Shown: positions 1 to 12,468, numbered from the stretch's first letter. The stretch is DNA of 64,000 nucleotides from Emydura subglobosa (GCA_007922225.1 ML679969.1:21635628-21699627); one strand, 5' to 3'. The notes: generated by a model from the letters alone, not told the origin. Numbers and translations are program-made.

Positions 1-1403
1 GGATTGTTCTCTGGCACATAGGCGGTGTAGGAAGGTTTCTCAAAGACCGGGGCATTGTCATTGACATCCGAGATTTGCAACAGGATGGTTTTCTGGGTGG
101 AAAGTTGGGGAGTGCCTTTATCTGTGGCTATGATCGTTATATTATATTCCGAGATCTTCTCTCTGTCAAGGATACTGTCTATAAGGAGTTTATAGTAATT
201 TTTAGAAGAGGAGATTATTTTAAAAGGAGATTCCTCTTTAATGCGACAGCTAAGTTTGCCGTTTTCTCCAGCATCCTTATCGTAAGCATTGATCAGAGCT
301 ATCACTGTCCCAGGCAGCGAATCTTCGTGAATGGAACTGGATACAGATGTAAGTGTTAGTTTAGGGGAATTGTCATTTTCATCTGTAATATCGACTTCAA
401 TTTTGCTATGACCAACTAGTCCTCCTCCATCTTTGGCTTCCACGCTAAGGGTATAACTATTTGCCTCTTCATAATCAATAGTACCTATAGTTGTAATGCT
501 TCCGTTTGCGGGATCTAGGGAGAGTAACTGATGAACACTATCTGGTATGTTGCTGAAAGAATATGTAATTTGTGCATTGAAACCTTCATCCATATCAGTG
601 GCTTTTACCTGAAGAACTAAAGAGCCCTTTGGTAGATTTTCCCTGAGTCGGATTTTGTACACTTTTTCAGTGAATGTGGGAAAATTGTCATTGGCGTCAC
701 TAACATTAATCCTAATCTGAACCGTCCCAGTTCTCACTGGATCGCCCCCATCCACAGCTGTCAGGATCAAGAGGTGAAAATTTTGCTTTTCACGATCTAA
801 AAGTTTTTCCAACTCTAACTCTGCATATTTATTTCCATCCTTGTTCTCTTTCACTGCCAAGATAAAATATTGGTTGGAGCTGAGCTCGTAATTCTGTAGC
901 GAATTATTCCCAACATCTGAATCTAGTGCATATCCTAAAGGGAATATTGCTCCTGGCAACGTGGATTCACTTATTTGTAAATCAATAGAATTTTTGCCGA
1001 AGCTGGGTGCATTATCATTTATATCCTGAATTGCGACATTCACATGAAAAATATTTAATGGGTTTTCAACCACGGCTTCTAAATTTAGGACACAAAGCAA
1101 TGCTTTCCCACACATTTCCTCTCGGTCTATTCTGTCGTTAACATATAAATTTCCGTTTTCTGGACTGAATCTAAAATACTGTTTTTTTGCGGTAGAGACA
1201 ACTCGCAGTTTCCTGTGTTCCAGTTCTTTGATATTCAGTCCCAAATCCTTAGCAAGAGTCCCCACAAGAAACGCCTTTCCCATTTCTTCAGGAATTGAAT
1301 AATAGAACTGCTCTGAGACCGCACCGCAGAACAAAAAGAATAACAAGAGAAACAGTACTTGCGATCTGAATCCACACGGTTTCTCTCTGCACCGTAATTC
1401 CAT
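1..1403 (-). CDS. Clustered protocadherin variable exon, gamma-B-like, 5' part only
   Basis: This is the first 467 codons of a protocadherin variable exon. The rest lies beyond the window start. The minus frame is open from the ATG at 1403 to base 1. It encodes a signal peptide (about residues 1-31 with a Leu/Phe-rich core), then EC1 with the YYSIPEEM start, and further ECs separated by calcium-binding DxNDN linkers ([36 protein letters not shown]); it stops at the start of EC5. The EC1-EC2 stretch ENPLNIFHV and the LRENLPKGS motif resemble gamma-B members of the family. Known role: homophilic cell-cell recognition at neuronal membranes. A conserved promoter block lies at 1685-1711. I see no frameshift. 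The subfamily is inferred, since the diagnostic cytoplasmic part is missing. Confidence 0.9.
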   Translation of the reverse strand, partial: MELRCREKPCGFRSQVLFLLLFFLFCGAVSEQFYYSIPEEMGKAFLVGTLAKDLGLNIKELEHRKLRVVSTAKKQYFRFSPENGNLYVNDRIDREEMCGKALLCVLNLEAVVENPLNIFHVNVAIQDINDNAPSFGKNSIDLQISESTLPGAIFPLGYALDSDVGNNSLQNYELSSNQYFILAVKENKDGNKYAELELEKLLDREKQNFHLLILTAVDGGDPVRTGTVQIRINVSDANDNFPTFTEKVYKIRLRENLPKGSLVLQVKATDMDEGFNAQITYSFSNIPDSVHQLLSLDPANGSITTIGTIDYEEANSYTLSVEAKDGGGLVGHSKIEVDITDENDNSPKLTLTSVSSSIHEDSLPGTVIALINAYDKDAGENGKLSCRIKEESPFKIISSSKNYYKLLIDSILDREKISEYNITIIATDKGTPQLSTQKTILLQISDVNDNAPVFEKPSYTAYVPENN

Positions 1404-1684
1404 CCTGGTCACCGCTAATCTGCTGAATTTCTAATCGGATGTATTCTGAAGAGAATCCAAGATTGTATATACCCGTGAGAATGACAATTCCGTGTTAATG
1501 AGGAGTACTCAAAATCAAATCATCTTTCCCTTTTATGTCAATTTCCACAAGGATGATTCCTGCGTTAAGCAATGCTGTGTGAAATGTCTCCCGGCCGTGT
1601 CTCCTCTCCGATCTGCGCTGTGCGACTGAGCATTTACACTGCAGGAAGCCCCAACTGATCTTCAGCAGCAGCTCTGTCATGGCA

Positions 1685-1711
1685 TTAGCCGACAGCGGCA
1701 CTCTGAGTCTC
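1685..1711 (-). promoter_or_regulatory. Protocadherin promoter conserved sequence element (CSE-like)
   Basis: A block with core CCGACAGCGGCACTCTGAG lies about 285 bp upstream of the start codon. It aligns with blocks upstream of three other exons in this window (7573-7599, 51437-51463, 55104-55130). Clustered protocadherin promoters are known to carry a short CSE with a CGCT core near CTCF-bound sites. The assignment rests on shared sequence and spacing. Confidence 0.65.
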
Positions 1712-1799
1712 TGTCGTAGAACTGCAGTTGGACTAATCTCATCGAAAAGTTCGTGAAGGTCATGGATAGGCATTTTTCTTCTGTACATTCTCCATGTAA

Positions 1800-2260
1800 A
1801 TGTAAAATGTAAAATATTTTAAATCTTTAGTCAAACGAATCTTTCCATTCTGTGGTAAAATAACGTGTTAGTCAGAAGCCAGATAAATGTTGTAAGTAGG
1901 TAGCATAAATTTATGCTTCATGTGTTTTCTTTGAGATTTATGTATGCTACTGTGTCCCTTACCCTATAGTTATATATGTATTCTAGAATTCTGTGGAACA
2001 GTGTAATGTAAAGTAATGAAAGAACGAGAGAGAGATCGAGAGATCTTTATAATCAGATCACAGACTATTGCCCCCATCCAGTCTCCATTCTATTAGGTCC
2101 TAGAGATGATAAAAATTATTTTATTAACATCAGTATAATGAGGTATATGGGGAAAGTGTAATGAGTCCTATTAGAGTAACTCTTTTTTGTAAATCCTTTA
2201 CCATGAGTAAGATTGAAACCAAGTGCAATGTACAAACAGAAAAAAAAAAAAAAAAGGTTG
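1800..2260. other. Intergenic, nothing recognised
   Basis: AT-rich sequence between the first exon's promoter and a decayed repeat. It has a short GA-rich run near 2020-2045 and a poly-A run ending near 2256, and no gene or repeat family that I can name. Confidence 0.5.
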
Positions 2261-2261
2261 T

Positions 2262-2410
2262 TGTAGCCGTGTTGGTCCCAGGATATTAGCGAAACAAGAT
2301 GAGGGAGGTCATATCTTTCATTGAACCAACTTCTGTTGGTGAGAGAAAAACATTCGATCTTACACAGAGCTCTTCTTTGGTTTAATAAAAGATATTACCT
2401 CATCCTCACT
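2262..2410 (-). repeat. Penelope-terminal/SINE-like repeat fragment with decayed hammerhead
   Basis: This segment contains TTGTAGCCGTGTTGGTCC and the arms AACTTCTGTTGGT, typical of a common reptile repeat that shares the GTAGCCGTGTTAGTC head of the Penelope terminal repeats at 29379 and 31872. On the minus strand a hammerhead-like region is recognisable near 2350-2380, but both conserved core boxes are mutated. Confidence 0.5.
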
Positions 2411-2945
2411 CTAACAGAAAGAAAGGCATAATTCTAAATCTACCCAAGCAAGAAAAAATATAATGCAATCTTTAATTTATAAATCAAAATGGGATATCAT
2501 TTCTGGTAAAAAAAAAAAAAAAAAAAGAAGACTGTGACGATTTACACCAAGCCAATTTATGTCTTTTTAGTTCCTGTGCACAATTTCAAATATTTTCCTA
2601 AAATGAAGTTTTAATTCACTATTTCAAAGCATCAGCACTAAGCCGTAGGAAAATCACATTGATCCTAAAACTGCCAATAGTCTTGTAGATCTGGGCTAAA
2701 AATTGTCTCCACTTCGGATGCTGTCCTCCAAAATCGCTTGCAAAATTTCCCTTTTTCCACTCAATCACTTCTATCCTGTGCCTGTGTTTGCAAAGTATAA
2801 GGAGCACCGTCATTAATATCCTATTTATTGGTAGAAGTAGTAGTAAGAGTAGTCGTAGTAAAGAGTGACATACGTTTTACAGAGTAAATAAAAGACAGTC
2901 GGTTCCATGGAGTTCTTACAATTTAAGCATAGACAAATGAGCATT
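2410..2945. other. Intergenic, nothing recognised
   Basis: AT-rich spacer with an A-run near 2508-2526. I see no coding potential or repeat family. Confidence 0.45.
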
Positions 2946-4170
2946 ACCAATCTAACTTTTAGGCACCTAGAAAATCACCAAGCCTGAGTTTGGTGCCTAG
3001 CTCCCTGTACAATGAATGGTGAAAGACGGGCCCCTCAGAACCAGATTCACAAAAGCCAGCTTGCGAGGTGTCTTCTCCCCTAAAATAGCCAATGGGAAAT
3101 GCCAAGAGGAGGAGTGTGTGCTAAGCTCCACCCCCTTTTGGAGACCGGCGTCTAAATTCCGGTTGCCTCCCTTTGTTTGGGATTCTTAACGCAAACCCTC
3201 TGGAGTTAGGTGCATTTACCACATCAAGAAGCTGTTGTAGGGAAAGGAGGAGAAGAATCTGAATGTCTCTCATAACTTTTAGCCCAATGGTTAGGGAGTC
3301 ACCTGGGATATGGGAGACCCCCAGTTCAAGGTCCCCCTCCACCTGAGGGGTAAAAGGTATTGAATTGAGACCTACTACTTTTCAGGTAAATGCCCTAATC
3401 ACTGAGCTATGAAATTCTGATATGGGTCTCCCTCAATCTTTCCTGTTGAAGTTGTTCCACTGTGTGTAAGTAATTTTTAAAAGTCATTGGAACAAGGACA
3501 TTAGCTCTTGGATCTCCTACTTCACAGGTGAATGCTTTAACCACCATGCTACAGCGCCTCATGCCTGCTTTCTTTTTCTCTGGCCCAGTAATTCTTTCAT
3601 TATTTAATCCACAGTGGAACAGCTCCAACAGCTGAAGGAGCCGCATATCAGAATGTCCTACAGCCTAGTGGCTAAGGCACTCAGCACAGAGGTAGCACAT
3701 CCTAGTACAAATCTTTTCTTCCTGTCAGGCAGCGGGTGAATTTGAACCAATGGTTTCCCACATCCCGATAAGTACTTCAACCACTGGGCTTAAAGCATTC
3801 AGGGAAGTCCTTCCCCTGTTTTGTTTCCTAGGAGAGCCTGATCTGGTTGGTGATCTCTGAGCCTGCCTACCATATTGGGCCCTGCAGGCAAGTTAAGCAA
3901 AAGAACGCCTATTTTTTCTCAGATCCTATACCGCTTTGAGTCGTAGGCCTCTAGACATCTCTTGTGGGGCTGCAGTGTGCATACTTAGAAACAGAAACAG
4001 CCACCTAGGGACATTTTACTCCAAAATATAAGATGCCCAGCAATTTTAAACACCTACAAGATTGGGGGCAATTGAGTGGGGCTTTGTGAATCCCAGTGTG
4101 TCCTGATTCTGGGATTTAGGCACCTCACCTGGAAGTTAGGTGCCTAATTCCTTTTGTGACTCTAACCCCG
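2945..4170. repeat. Composite palindromic repeat with several tRNA-like modules
   Basis: The two ends are imperfect inverted repeats: TTAGGCACCTA near 2960 and GATTCACAAA near 3045 match the reverse complement of 4075-4165. Inside are at least five tRNA-like modules in mixed orientation: plus at 3273-3345 (A box TAGCCCAATGG, B box AGTTCAAGGTCC), minus at about 3355-3412, minus at 3495-3562, plus at 3655-3715 and minus at 3733-3800 (B box GGTTCAAATTC). None folds into an obviously complete tRNA by eye. It is probably a non-autonomous DNA transposon or snap-back element; the family was not identified. Confidence 0.5.
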
Positions 4171-4886
4171 AATCTATAAGGTTCTCAGGCCGAAATACAG
4201 CACCGTACCTAAGGATGCCTATCTTTAAAGCATCTGAACATACTAAAAATTAAGCACGTTTACATGCCTTGCTGAATGAGAGCCCATTTCCTCATCTAGG
4301 ACCCAAAGGATAATTATGGACTGGTTACCAGAAGTTAGAGGCAAAACAATTTCTGTGCTAGGTAAAAGACTATGAAAGGCACCACAAGGAAAAATCAGAA
4401 ACACTGTTGGTTTTATTTTTGTATGTCCAATTTAAAGAATGTTAATTTTCTATCGCTGGCATTTAAGAATATGTTTAAAGTTAAATAAATGATTAAATCT
4501 TCTCCTGAAATGAGGCCCTAAATTATGGTGTAAATCAAAGATTTTTGCAGATGCATACCCACAATAACAGAAAAATAAAAATGAGGAAGGAAGGAAATGT
4601 ATGCAATCGGATGTCAAGAGCAGAGTCCATTGTAAGGACATACATGCATAAGCCTATTATTTGAATGATTTTTCTTACAGATTAAAGAGAGATTCAGAGA
4701 GACTGTTGGATTAAATAATACGATTTAAATACGATTACGTTTTCAAATCTAAAAATTAATGTTTGGCACATACCTTCCTAGAATGCTAGCCAGTATTTTG
4801 AGAAGCACCCGCACAGAATCACAGTGGAGATTTACAAACACACAAACATGTGAATATATTTTTCTTATTAAACTGAAAGCGAAGAT
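4170..4886. other. Intergenic/intronic, nothing recognised
   Basis: AT-rich sequence downstream of the gamma-A-like exon. In spliced transcripts of that exon it would be intron. Confidence 0.45.
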
Positions 4887-4922
4887 TTAAACTGAAATCA
4901 AAATTAAAAACAAAACCATGAA

Positions 4923-4931
4923 ACCTACCTG
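4923..4931 (-). promoter_or_regulatory. 5' splice donor of the gamma-A-like exon
   Basis: On the minus strand the sequence is CAG followed by GTAGGT, close to the consensus donor. It ends the exon after codon 807 in phase 0, as expected for joining to the shared gamma constant exons. Confidence 0.8.
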
Positions 4932-7349
4932 GCTGATGACTTGACCGTCTTTATTAATATTTGAATCTTCTGCAGTTAAAACAGGTCCTGGTTTCTCAGA
5001 AGGAGGCTGACCTATCAGAGTATTTAAACAACTTCCACTAGGAAATTTCCACTGACTTTTTCTGGAATCGGTAGTAAGAGAAACCTCATGTGAGTAAGAG
5101 TGAAGAAAAGCCCTGACTCCATCGATCCCCACAAACTGGGACACGGGAACCCCACTGAAAGTCACACTCGAGGAGTCAAACAGCTCCGAATTTCTCCATC
5201 TGCGGAGTCGCAGGGCCAGTAACACTATGATAAAGGTAAAGAACAAGCAGGAAACGGAAGTCACAGCGATCACCAAATACAAGGTGAGGCTGGACTGGGG
5301 GTCTGCAGGAGCTGAGAGGCTGCTTAAATCGGAGAGGATTTCGGGGATGCTGTCAGCCACCACCACCGTGACAGTGACGGTGGCAGAGAGAGGGGGCTGC
5401 CCGTTGTCCTTCACTAAAACCACCAGACTTTGCTTGAGGGCATCTTTGTCTAGAAAGTAGCGCGCTGTCCTGATCTCGCCGCTGTGGAGTCCTACAGCGA
5501 AGAGCCCCGGCTCTGTAGCCTTCAGCAGCTGGTAGGACAGCCAGGCGTTCTGCCCGGAGTCAGCGTCCACGGCCACCACCTTAGTGACCAGGTAGCCCGG
5601 CTCGGAGGAGCGAGGGGCCAACTCCACCCCCGTGGAGCCATCGCTGGGGAAGGAGGGGTGTAAGATCTGAGGGGTGTTGTCATTCTGGTCCAGTATAAAG
5701 AGAGTGACGGAGACATTACTGCTGAGAGGTGGGGAACCCCCATCCTGAGCCTGCACCTGGAACCGAATCTCCCGGAACTGTTCGTAATCGAAGGAGCGCA
5801 GAGCGTAGATAGCCCCGGTCTCCGAGTTCATGGAGATGTAGGAGGAGAGCGGAGCTTCCTGGACCTGACCTTCAATGACAGAGTAGGTGACTCTGGCGTT
5901 CTCCCCCCAGTCTGGGTCATTTGCCTTTACCACGATTATAGAAGTTCCTTTTGGATTATTTTCTAGGATACTAGAGGCGTAGGTTGTTTGCCTGAAAATG
6001 GGCGGGTTGTCGTTTTTGTCTAATATCTTCAGTAGGAAGAAGGTGGTTGTAGCGAGGTGAGGAATGCCCCGATCTGTGGCTGTGATAGTTATATTGTAAT
6101 CCGAGACCCGCTCCCTGTCCGGGGCTCTGTCAATCTCCAAACTGTAATAATTATCAAATGACTTCTGTAATCGAAATGGGAGATTATCTGGGATAGAGCA
6201 CGCGATCTCGCCATTGTCGCCGGAATCTCGGTCTTGTACATTTATAAGGGCAATTACAGTTTCGGGAAGAGAGTCTTCAATGATTCCACTATGCAGGGAC
6301 GTTACTGTAATCTGAGGGGCATTATCATTTGTATCAATGACTTTTAACAAGATTTTGGCTCGAGATGATAATCCACTGCCGTCCTGAGCTTGTATTTCCA
6401 TTTCATGTATCTCAGAGTCCTCGAAGTCCAGATTCCCTACAACTGATACTTCTCCCGTCCTAGAATCCAGCTGGAATATATAGGAAGCTTTGTTTTCTAT
6501 TTTCCTAAATGAGTATGTTACCGCTGAATTAATCCCTTCATCTTGGTCAGTGGCGTTTACTGTAAGCACCAGGAACCCGACCGGGACATTTTCCACAACA
6601 GCCACTTTATAGACAGACTGGCTGAAAACTGGCGGATTGTCATTTGCATCCAGAACAACAACTCTGATTTTCACTGAGCCAGACTTGACTGGATCTCCTC
6701 CGTCTGCAGCTGTAAGGATTAGCTGATGCATTTTCTCTTCTTCTCTGTCCAATACTTTTTCAAGAACCAGCTCAGCGTATTTGCTACCATCAACTCCCGT
6801 TTGCACATCCAGAGAGAAGTGTTTATTTTTATTAATTTGGTAGCTTTTGAGGGAATTGAGCCCCTTATCTGGATCACGAGCCTCGGGCAAAAGAAAGTGC
6901 TCCCCTATTCGCGTGGTTTCAGTTATTTTTAACTCCAGTTCCTCTACTGGGAAACTAGGCGCATTATCATTAATATCTGTTATTTCGACTTCAACTGCAA
7001 AAAGCTTCACTTTATCCTGAACAAGAATCTCAACATTTAATAAACACTTCTCAGTCCGGCCACAGATCTGTTCTCTGTCTACTCTTTCGTTAATATATAA
7101 CTGTCCATTGTTCAAACTGAGAGCAAAATATTGCTTCATACCTCTTGAAATTATCCTGACTCCGCGGTCTGAAAGCTCCTCTATATCCAGCCCCAGATCC
7201 TTTGCGATATCTCCCACTAAAGCGCCTTTTTGCATTTCTTCAGGAATTGAATAACGAATCTGTCCAGAAATTGTATCCCAAACTATAACAATTACGAAGC
7301 AAAGCAAGACTCGTATTTTGCAATCCCAGCTCCTTTCTTTATCCGCCAT
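4929..7349 (-). CDS. Protocadherin gamma-A-like variable exon, complete
   Basis: This is a single large exon of 807 codons, starting MADKERSWDCK. Domains: signal peptide (about 1-29), EC1 from the RYSIPEEM motif, and six cadherin repeats joined by calcium-binding linkers ([45 protein letters not shown]). A transmembrane helix follows at about 690-713, then a 94-residue cytoplasmic part containing FVGIDGVRAFLHSYSHEVSLT, which is characteristic of gamma-A proteins. The exon ends in phase 0 at CAG followed by the donor GTAGGT (4923-4928); the frame would otherwise read into the intron to a stop at 4887. Known role: combinatorial homophilic recognition in neurons after splicing to three shared gamma constant exons, which must lie to the left. 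EC5 to the start of the cytoplasmic domain is almost identical to the exon at 48788-51208. Confidence 0.96.
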
Positions 7350-7572
7350 TTCGAAATCACCTGAATATTTTTCCGATCCTACTGATTTCCCCAGATATAT
7401 AGGGATGGTTCGGAAGATGCAAGCATTAAGTCCAAATCAGCGAAGAACCAGAAGCGTTCACCTATCTTCCACTTTCTCACCCAAACGCTATCATTGTGAA
7501 TCTGATTTCTGTGCTGTGCTTTGTAACAGCGGAGCTGGGCTGCCTCTATCTCTCATTGCATTTCCGTCTTAT

Positions 7573-7599
7573 TGGGCGAACAGCGACGCTCAGAGTTTC
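7573..7599 (-). promoter_or_regulatory. Protocadherin promoter conserved sequence element (CSE-like)
   Basis: A block with core GCGAACAGCGACGCTCAGAG (plus-strand text) lies 224 bp upstream of the ATG at 7349. Its spacing and sequence match the block at 51437. The complement contains the CGCT core known for clustered protocadherin promoters. Confidence 0.75.
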
Positions 7600-7769
7600 A
7601 ACCAATAACTGCACCAACTCAGATTAACTGGGTATCTATTCGTGTGCTAATTGAATCTTTGTCTCACTGTATGCTCTACTTTGCACTACAGTTTTAAAGA
7701 TATCATACTCGGGCGCTCCAACTGACAGATTTGAGAGATTCCAAAAAGTGAACATCAAAAAGTGAAAAG

Positions 7770-7850
7770 CCTCAGCTCAGGGGGCTGGACTCTATGACCT
7801 CTGGAGGTATATTTTCAGCCTTTCATTTTTATGATTCTATTATTGTTTAA
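7770..7850 (+). repeat. Short CR1-like LINE 3' end
   Basis: The text GGGGCTGGACTCTATGACCTC followed by TTATGATTCTATTATTG matches the form of a CR1 3' terminus. It is old and short. Confidence 0.45.
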
Positions 7851-8690
7851 AAGCAGAAGATGGAAAACTTATTTTACTGCTTCAATAATTAACTCAAAAG
7901 TCTCCATTTGCAACAAAAAAGTCTGTGTGTGTGTTCGTGTGTGAGCACCATAAATGTCCAACATTTCAAATTATATTCTAACTTTTTCTAAATGTAGTTT
8001 GTATAAACAGTCCAGAAGATAAAATTTTCGTTGGCAATGAAAAGTGAGAAGATTTCATTCTGATTTAATTTAAGTCAGTTTTCTACTCATGCTACTCCAT
8101 TGACTGCTGGTGGAGTAAATGAGATCAGACTCAGGCTGAGAATTTCTGCTGCTTCCTTTCTACGTGGCAATAAATTATCTCATATGTGTTAACTATAACT
8201 TCGTGTTTCTTCTACAGTACTAATGAAAACCAATCTATTAACCAACAATCTGAGGAAAATTTGCATAGGATATTGTGGAAAGGGAGTAACACTTACTTTC
8301 CCTTAAAGGGGAATATTGTTGTGTGCAAAGTATATATACAATCATCTTTATAAAATATTACTCTGAAGTTAAATCATATAAAGTTTTCTTAAATACATCC
8401 TAGGTTTTTGTCTGAAAATGTAGACTTATGCTTTCATCTCCACAGAGCATTGGAGACACAGTGGATATTTGATAATACTAATTTAAAGATATGTGGGTTG
8501 TTACAGAATTGCTATTCTGGACATACCTATATTAAATCATTCTTTTTTCCCAATTATTGTTTTTCTAACATGCCTTTACTTTACACATTTTTTATTTTTA
8601 TAAATACATTACTTGATATCTCGTGATTATTTTTATTCATTTTGCATATATAAAATTAGTACAGGTCAGGTTTATTTCTATTAACTCATT
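7850..8690. other. AT-rich intergenic region
   Basis: It holds a small GT-rich run near 7925-7945 and otherwise nothing I can identify. Confidence 0.45.
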
Positions 8691-8694
8691 TCAA

Positions 8695-9110
8695 GTGTAT
8701 GGTTGTGATAGTTACATTATAAGCCGAGACCTGATCCCTGTTCAGGGCTCTGTCCATCACCAAACTGTCATAATTTTCATATTACTTCCGTAACCAAATA
8801 AGAGAGTGCCTGAGATATAGCACGTGACCTCACCATTCTTTCTCAGTCACTCTTATACATTTAACAGAGTGATTACTGTCGCCATCTGAGAATCATCGAT
8901 TATGGAACTGAAGAGAAATGTGTTCGTAACTTCAGGACCATTATCTTTTACTTCAGTAACCTTTTCCAGAGCAGAAAATTCTCTCTGGGTTGCATTTCCA
9001 TTTCATGTAATACAGATTCCCTGTAGCTGATATTTTTTCCCTTCTTATTTTCATATGGAAGATTTATGAAGCCTTGCTGATTTATTAAATAAATATGATA
9101 CCTCATGCTC
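8695..9110 (-). pseudogene. Protocadherin variable exon remnant (EC3-EC4 only)
   Basis: The minus strand resembles the EC4/EC3 part of the neighbouring exons: remnants of the segment that encodes DYNITITATDRG, the DRDSG turn and the following DxNDN linker can be followed with many frameshifts and stops. The 5' and 3' parts are missing. It is a dead tandem duplicate lying upstream of the gamma-A-like exon. Confidence 0.75.
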
Positions 9111-9515
9111 CCTGCTTATGCAAATAAAAATTATCAGGATGAACTTTTGATACTACACATGACATCCTCCAACCATTTCCCTAAATGCTGGCATCTTGTA
9201 TAAATCCCTACCAGAGACAAAGTGAAACTAGTAAATGAGGATGCAGTCCAGAATCTCAACTGAGAAGACAACACATAACAAGGGAGATATTCTGAAGTGT
9301 ACAAAAACCAAAGGTTATTATACTGGACGTAAACATGTACAAATGCTAGTATTATGCACCCTGTCTCCTAATGTTACTAGAAGAATCTATGTCTGCAGTA
9401 GTCATGTATATCTGACAACTCTGGAAGAATGATTCCATTGCAGCAGGTGTTTATACAAAAAGAGTATGGTTACAATTAAGTAAGAAACAGAGAGACAAGG
9501 TAAGTACATAAGAAC
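9110..9515. other. Intergenic, nothing recognised
   Basis: I see no coding potential or clear repeat between the protocadherin remnant and the CR1 fragment. Confidence 0.4.
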
Positions 9516-9516
9516 G

Positions 9517-9930
9517 TAAGAACAGGCATACTGGGTCAGACCAATGGTCCATCTAGCCCAGTATCCTATCTTCCAATAGTGGCCAATGCTAGGTGCTTCA
9601 GAGGGAATGAATAAAACAGGTAATCATCAAGTGATCTATCCCAATACCCAATCCCAGCCTTTGGAAAACTGAAATCCCTGCCTATCCTGGCTAATAGCCA
9701 TTGATGGACCTATCCTGCATGAATTTAACCCCATTAAAGGTTTGGCCTTCACAACATTCTCTGGCAAGGAGTTCCACAAGTTGACTGTGCGTTGTGTGAA
9801 GAAATACTTCCTTTTGTTTGTTTTAAACTGCTGCCTATTAAATGAAGTGATATCTTGTACATTTTTACAGTCCTTGGTACTAGCAACAAATTAATCACAA
9901 GCGTTAACATTAGCATTAATATTAACATCA
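9517..9930 (-). repeat. CR1-family LINE 3' region
   Basis: The sequence reads ACATAAGAACGTAAGAACAG, then GGTCAGACCAATGGTCC and GGCAAGGAGTTCCACAAG. These are familiar blocks of the CR1 3' untranslated region in reptiles, here in reverse orientation. I see no coding part. Confidence 0.6.
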
Positions 9931-9949
9931 CATTTATTAAAAGTGTGCA

Positions 9950-12468
9950 CTTGCAAGCATTTTGGTCATGCTACTCCTTCTGTTCAGATAGTTTGTCATT
10001 GGGGCAACTTGTTAAATACACTTTTTGAATCTTTGAACATTTTTAGCATGTAGCTTTTGTTTTACCTCAGTATTTCCCTCAACATAGGCTTTTAGTTTAG
10101 TAACATCCTTGGGATTTTCATATATTAGGGTCAAATTGTGGCTTTTATTTGCAGGATTAAGTTTTTCCCTTCCTCCCTTTCCTAGAAATTTAAAACCTGA
10201 GCTCTCTCACCTAACAGAATCTATTGGCTGGATAAGTGTGTCCCCTCTGCTAACAGCTATGGGCAAATCTTCCCCCCTTTTCCCAATCAGGGAAGTAATT
10301 TGCCTCAACACCCCGGCTGATCTGTTTACTTGTTTCCAAATTTTCAACTGTTAGCAGTTCAAAGGCTGGGATTTGTTTTAAAGAGATGCTAGTAAAAATG
10401 AAAGGTATCTCAGAATCAGAGTTTTGATGTCCTTCCATTAGCAATCCCTGCTTCCACATGGAATCAGATTTTGAGTCCATTAAGATTATCAGGCGTATCC
10501 AAAGTGTCTAAGGGTGAGTTCATGGAATCATAGAAGATTAGAGTGCACAGCTGTTCTTCTCTTAAGATTCAGCTACTCAGTCTTCCCTCTGAAGCTGAGA
10601 CACAGACTGTTAACTTAAAGAATCAATATGGAGACATTCATGTTCCAATCACACTGTCTCCCCAATATGCTGGCCAAGCACAGTCTCCTGGTTATAGGGC
10701 AGTTCAAACTTCCTATCAGTTTTCACTCCATCTGATACCATCTTTAAGTTATCCACATTGGATCTTTCTAAAGCAAGGTCAGTGGATCCATATATATCTG
10801 AAAGACTCTGGCAGTTGGGAACTGAAAAAAGTCCCTCAACAAATAAACTCTTGCTTTCTACAGACAGTGATTCACTCTGAGCTAACTCTATCAAACCTAA
10901 CTTCCACACCCATCAGTTGCAGCAGACTGCTTGCAAAATCTATCATGAAAATTTTTCTCTTCAGGAGCTTCTCTAAGCAACAATCCATATTTTACAGAAA
11001 TTCTTCCCTTACCCTCTTCAGACAAGGCTTGCTCTAAAGAAACATTCTTCTGAGTAATAACACACTCTTTCTGGGTTTCAGTTAAGTCCAGAGCCAACTC
11101 TGAAACAACTGACAAATCCCCAAATCAGCATAAACTAAGAGGCACATTCTGTCTGATCTACACACAAAAGACTGCAGATAAACTCTTTCTCAGCAGGCAC
11201 ACTCCTATTCTCAACAGACACAATTTGAGATTTTTTCCCCCTTGTCCCAGCACAGATGGCTGTTCACAGACAACTGTTTGGAGATTAGGGTAGCTCCCTT
11301 CATGGACAAATTATTACCCCTAACAGGCACAGGAACATTTTCTTTCTTGTCACAGCTTTCCACAGTGGTAGCTGGTAAGGCATAGGGAATACCTTCATGC
11401 TTTTCCTGTGACTGGATCATGATATTAACTTGACTGAACAAAGCTTTAATATCATTACCAACCGAAACATCTTCAGGGATTGAATCCTTTACCCCAACTG
11501 TCATGAAATCATCAAATTCCTTCCACTTAAGGTAGTTTTAGTCAGATGCACTCTCGTAAAATACTCAGAGAGGGCTAAAACAGTCACACACTCAAATAAT
11601 CTTCCCCCTGACAAGACTTGCTTTACCCAAAGAAATATCAGCTGTGGTGTCCCTCAATGCCACATACCCTTTTCCATTAATTTATGCACTGCTAATTAAT
11701 TCCTTATTGTTATTTCCATATTTAACATTAATATCAGACATGAGGCTAAGTCCTTCTGAGACCACAGTGACAGAGTTTGCACACAAGGTGGCAGTGTTGG
11801 GATCTGTTTGGTCACCTTCCATACTTAGAGAATCGGAATTTATCACAGGATATATTTGGGATGCTCATTTTGAATTATTTATCAAATTTAGAAACTCTGG
11901 CTTGATATGTCCAGGTGTAACACACAAATGACACTTGTGTCCCCTTATAGTAAGAGCTTTTCTGTTCTGGACTCCCATGAGTCTAACAGAAGTGGGCTTG
12001 GACCTACTTTTAAACACTTCACTCCTTTTGAATTGGTTTAGACCTTTAATTTTCCCTATTTTCTATGAAAGCATCAGCAATGTGTACAGCTTCCAAAATG
12101 GTGTCAGGGTTTTTTATCACAGACTGCTGCTCTGACATGGTCAGGAGTGATTTCAAGAAGTGGTTCCATAGCAAATAAATCAATTACCTTAATATAATGT
12201 TTACAAGCCTTTGTCCCCTTAATCCACTTGTTCATATACCCCAGCATTTTGTGAGCAGTTTCAACATAGATAACATTATCAGATAACTTAATGTGTCTAA
12301 ATTTCAGCCTATGAGACTCAGGAATAATTTTAAATCTTTGCAATACAATTTCCCTATAATTTACATAATTCAACACATCATTCAACTCCATTTCATTAAA
12401 TACTTCCCTTGCCTTTCCAGTCAATCTGATGAGAACAGACATTTTTCTCTCAACAGGAATTTGATGAA
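9950..12468 (-). pseudogene. Gmr1-like Ty3/gypsy retrotransposon gag, 3' half (SCAN-like capsid)
   Basis: The minus strand from 12468 encodes a SCAN-like capsid C-terminal region. It runs from RLTGKAREVFNEM through the LKFRHIKLSD, MLGYMNKWIKG and DHVRAAVCDKKP segments and stops near 12104. A degenerate zinc-knuckle-like stretch, CHLCVTPGHIK, follows near 11890-11940. Further down (10250-11500) are acidic, Ser/Glu-rich segments such as MWKLGLIELAQ that typify the later part of this polyprotein. The SCAN domain of vertebrate zinc-finger proteins is known to derive from Gmr1-like capsids. The element is broken by many stops. It resumes at 20236 beyond the ERV insertion. No reverse transcriptase was found. 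Confidence 0.6.

Noticed and set aside
5227..5743. Open frames on both strands within the gamma-A-like exon (and matching ones at 49059-49602)
   Set aside because: They are shadows of the GC-rich, conserved EC6 and membrane region; the duplicates exist only because the coding exons are duplicated.
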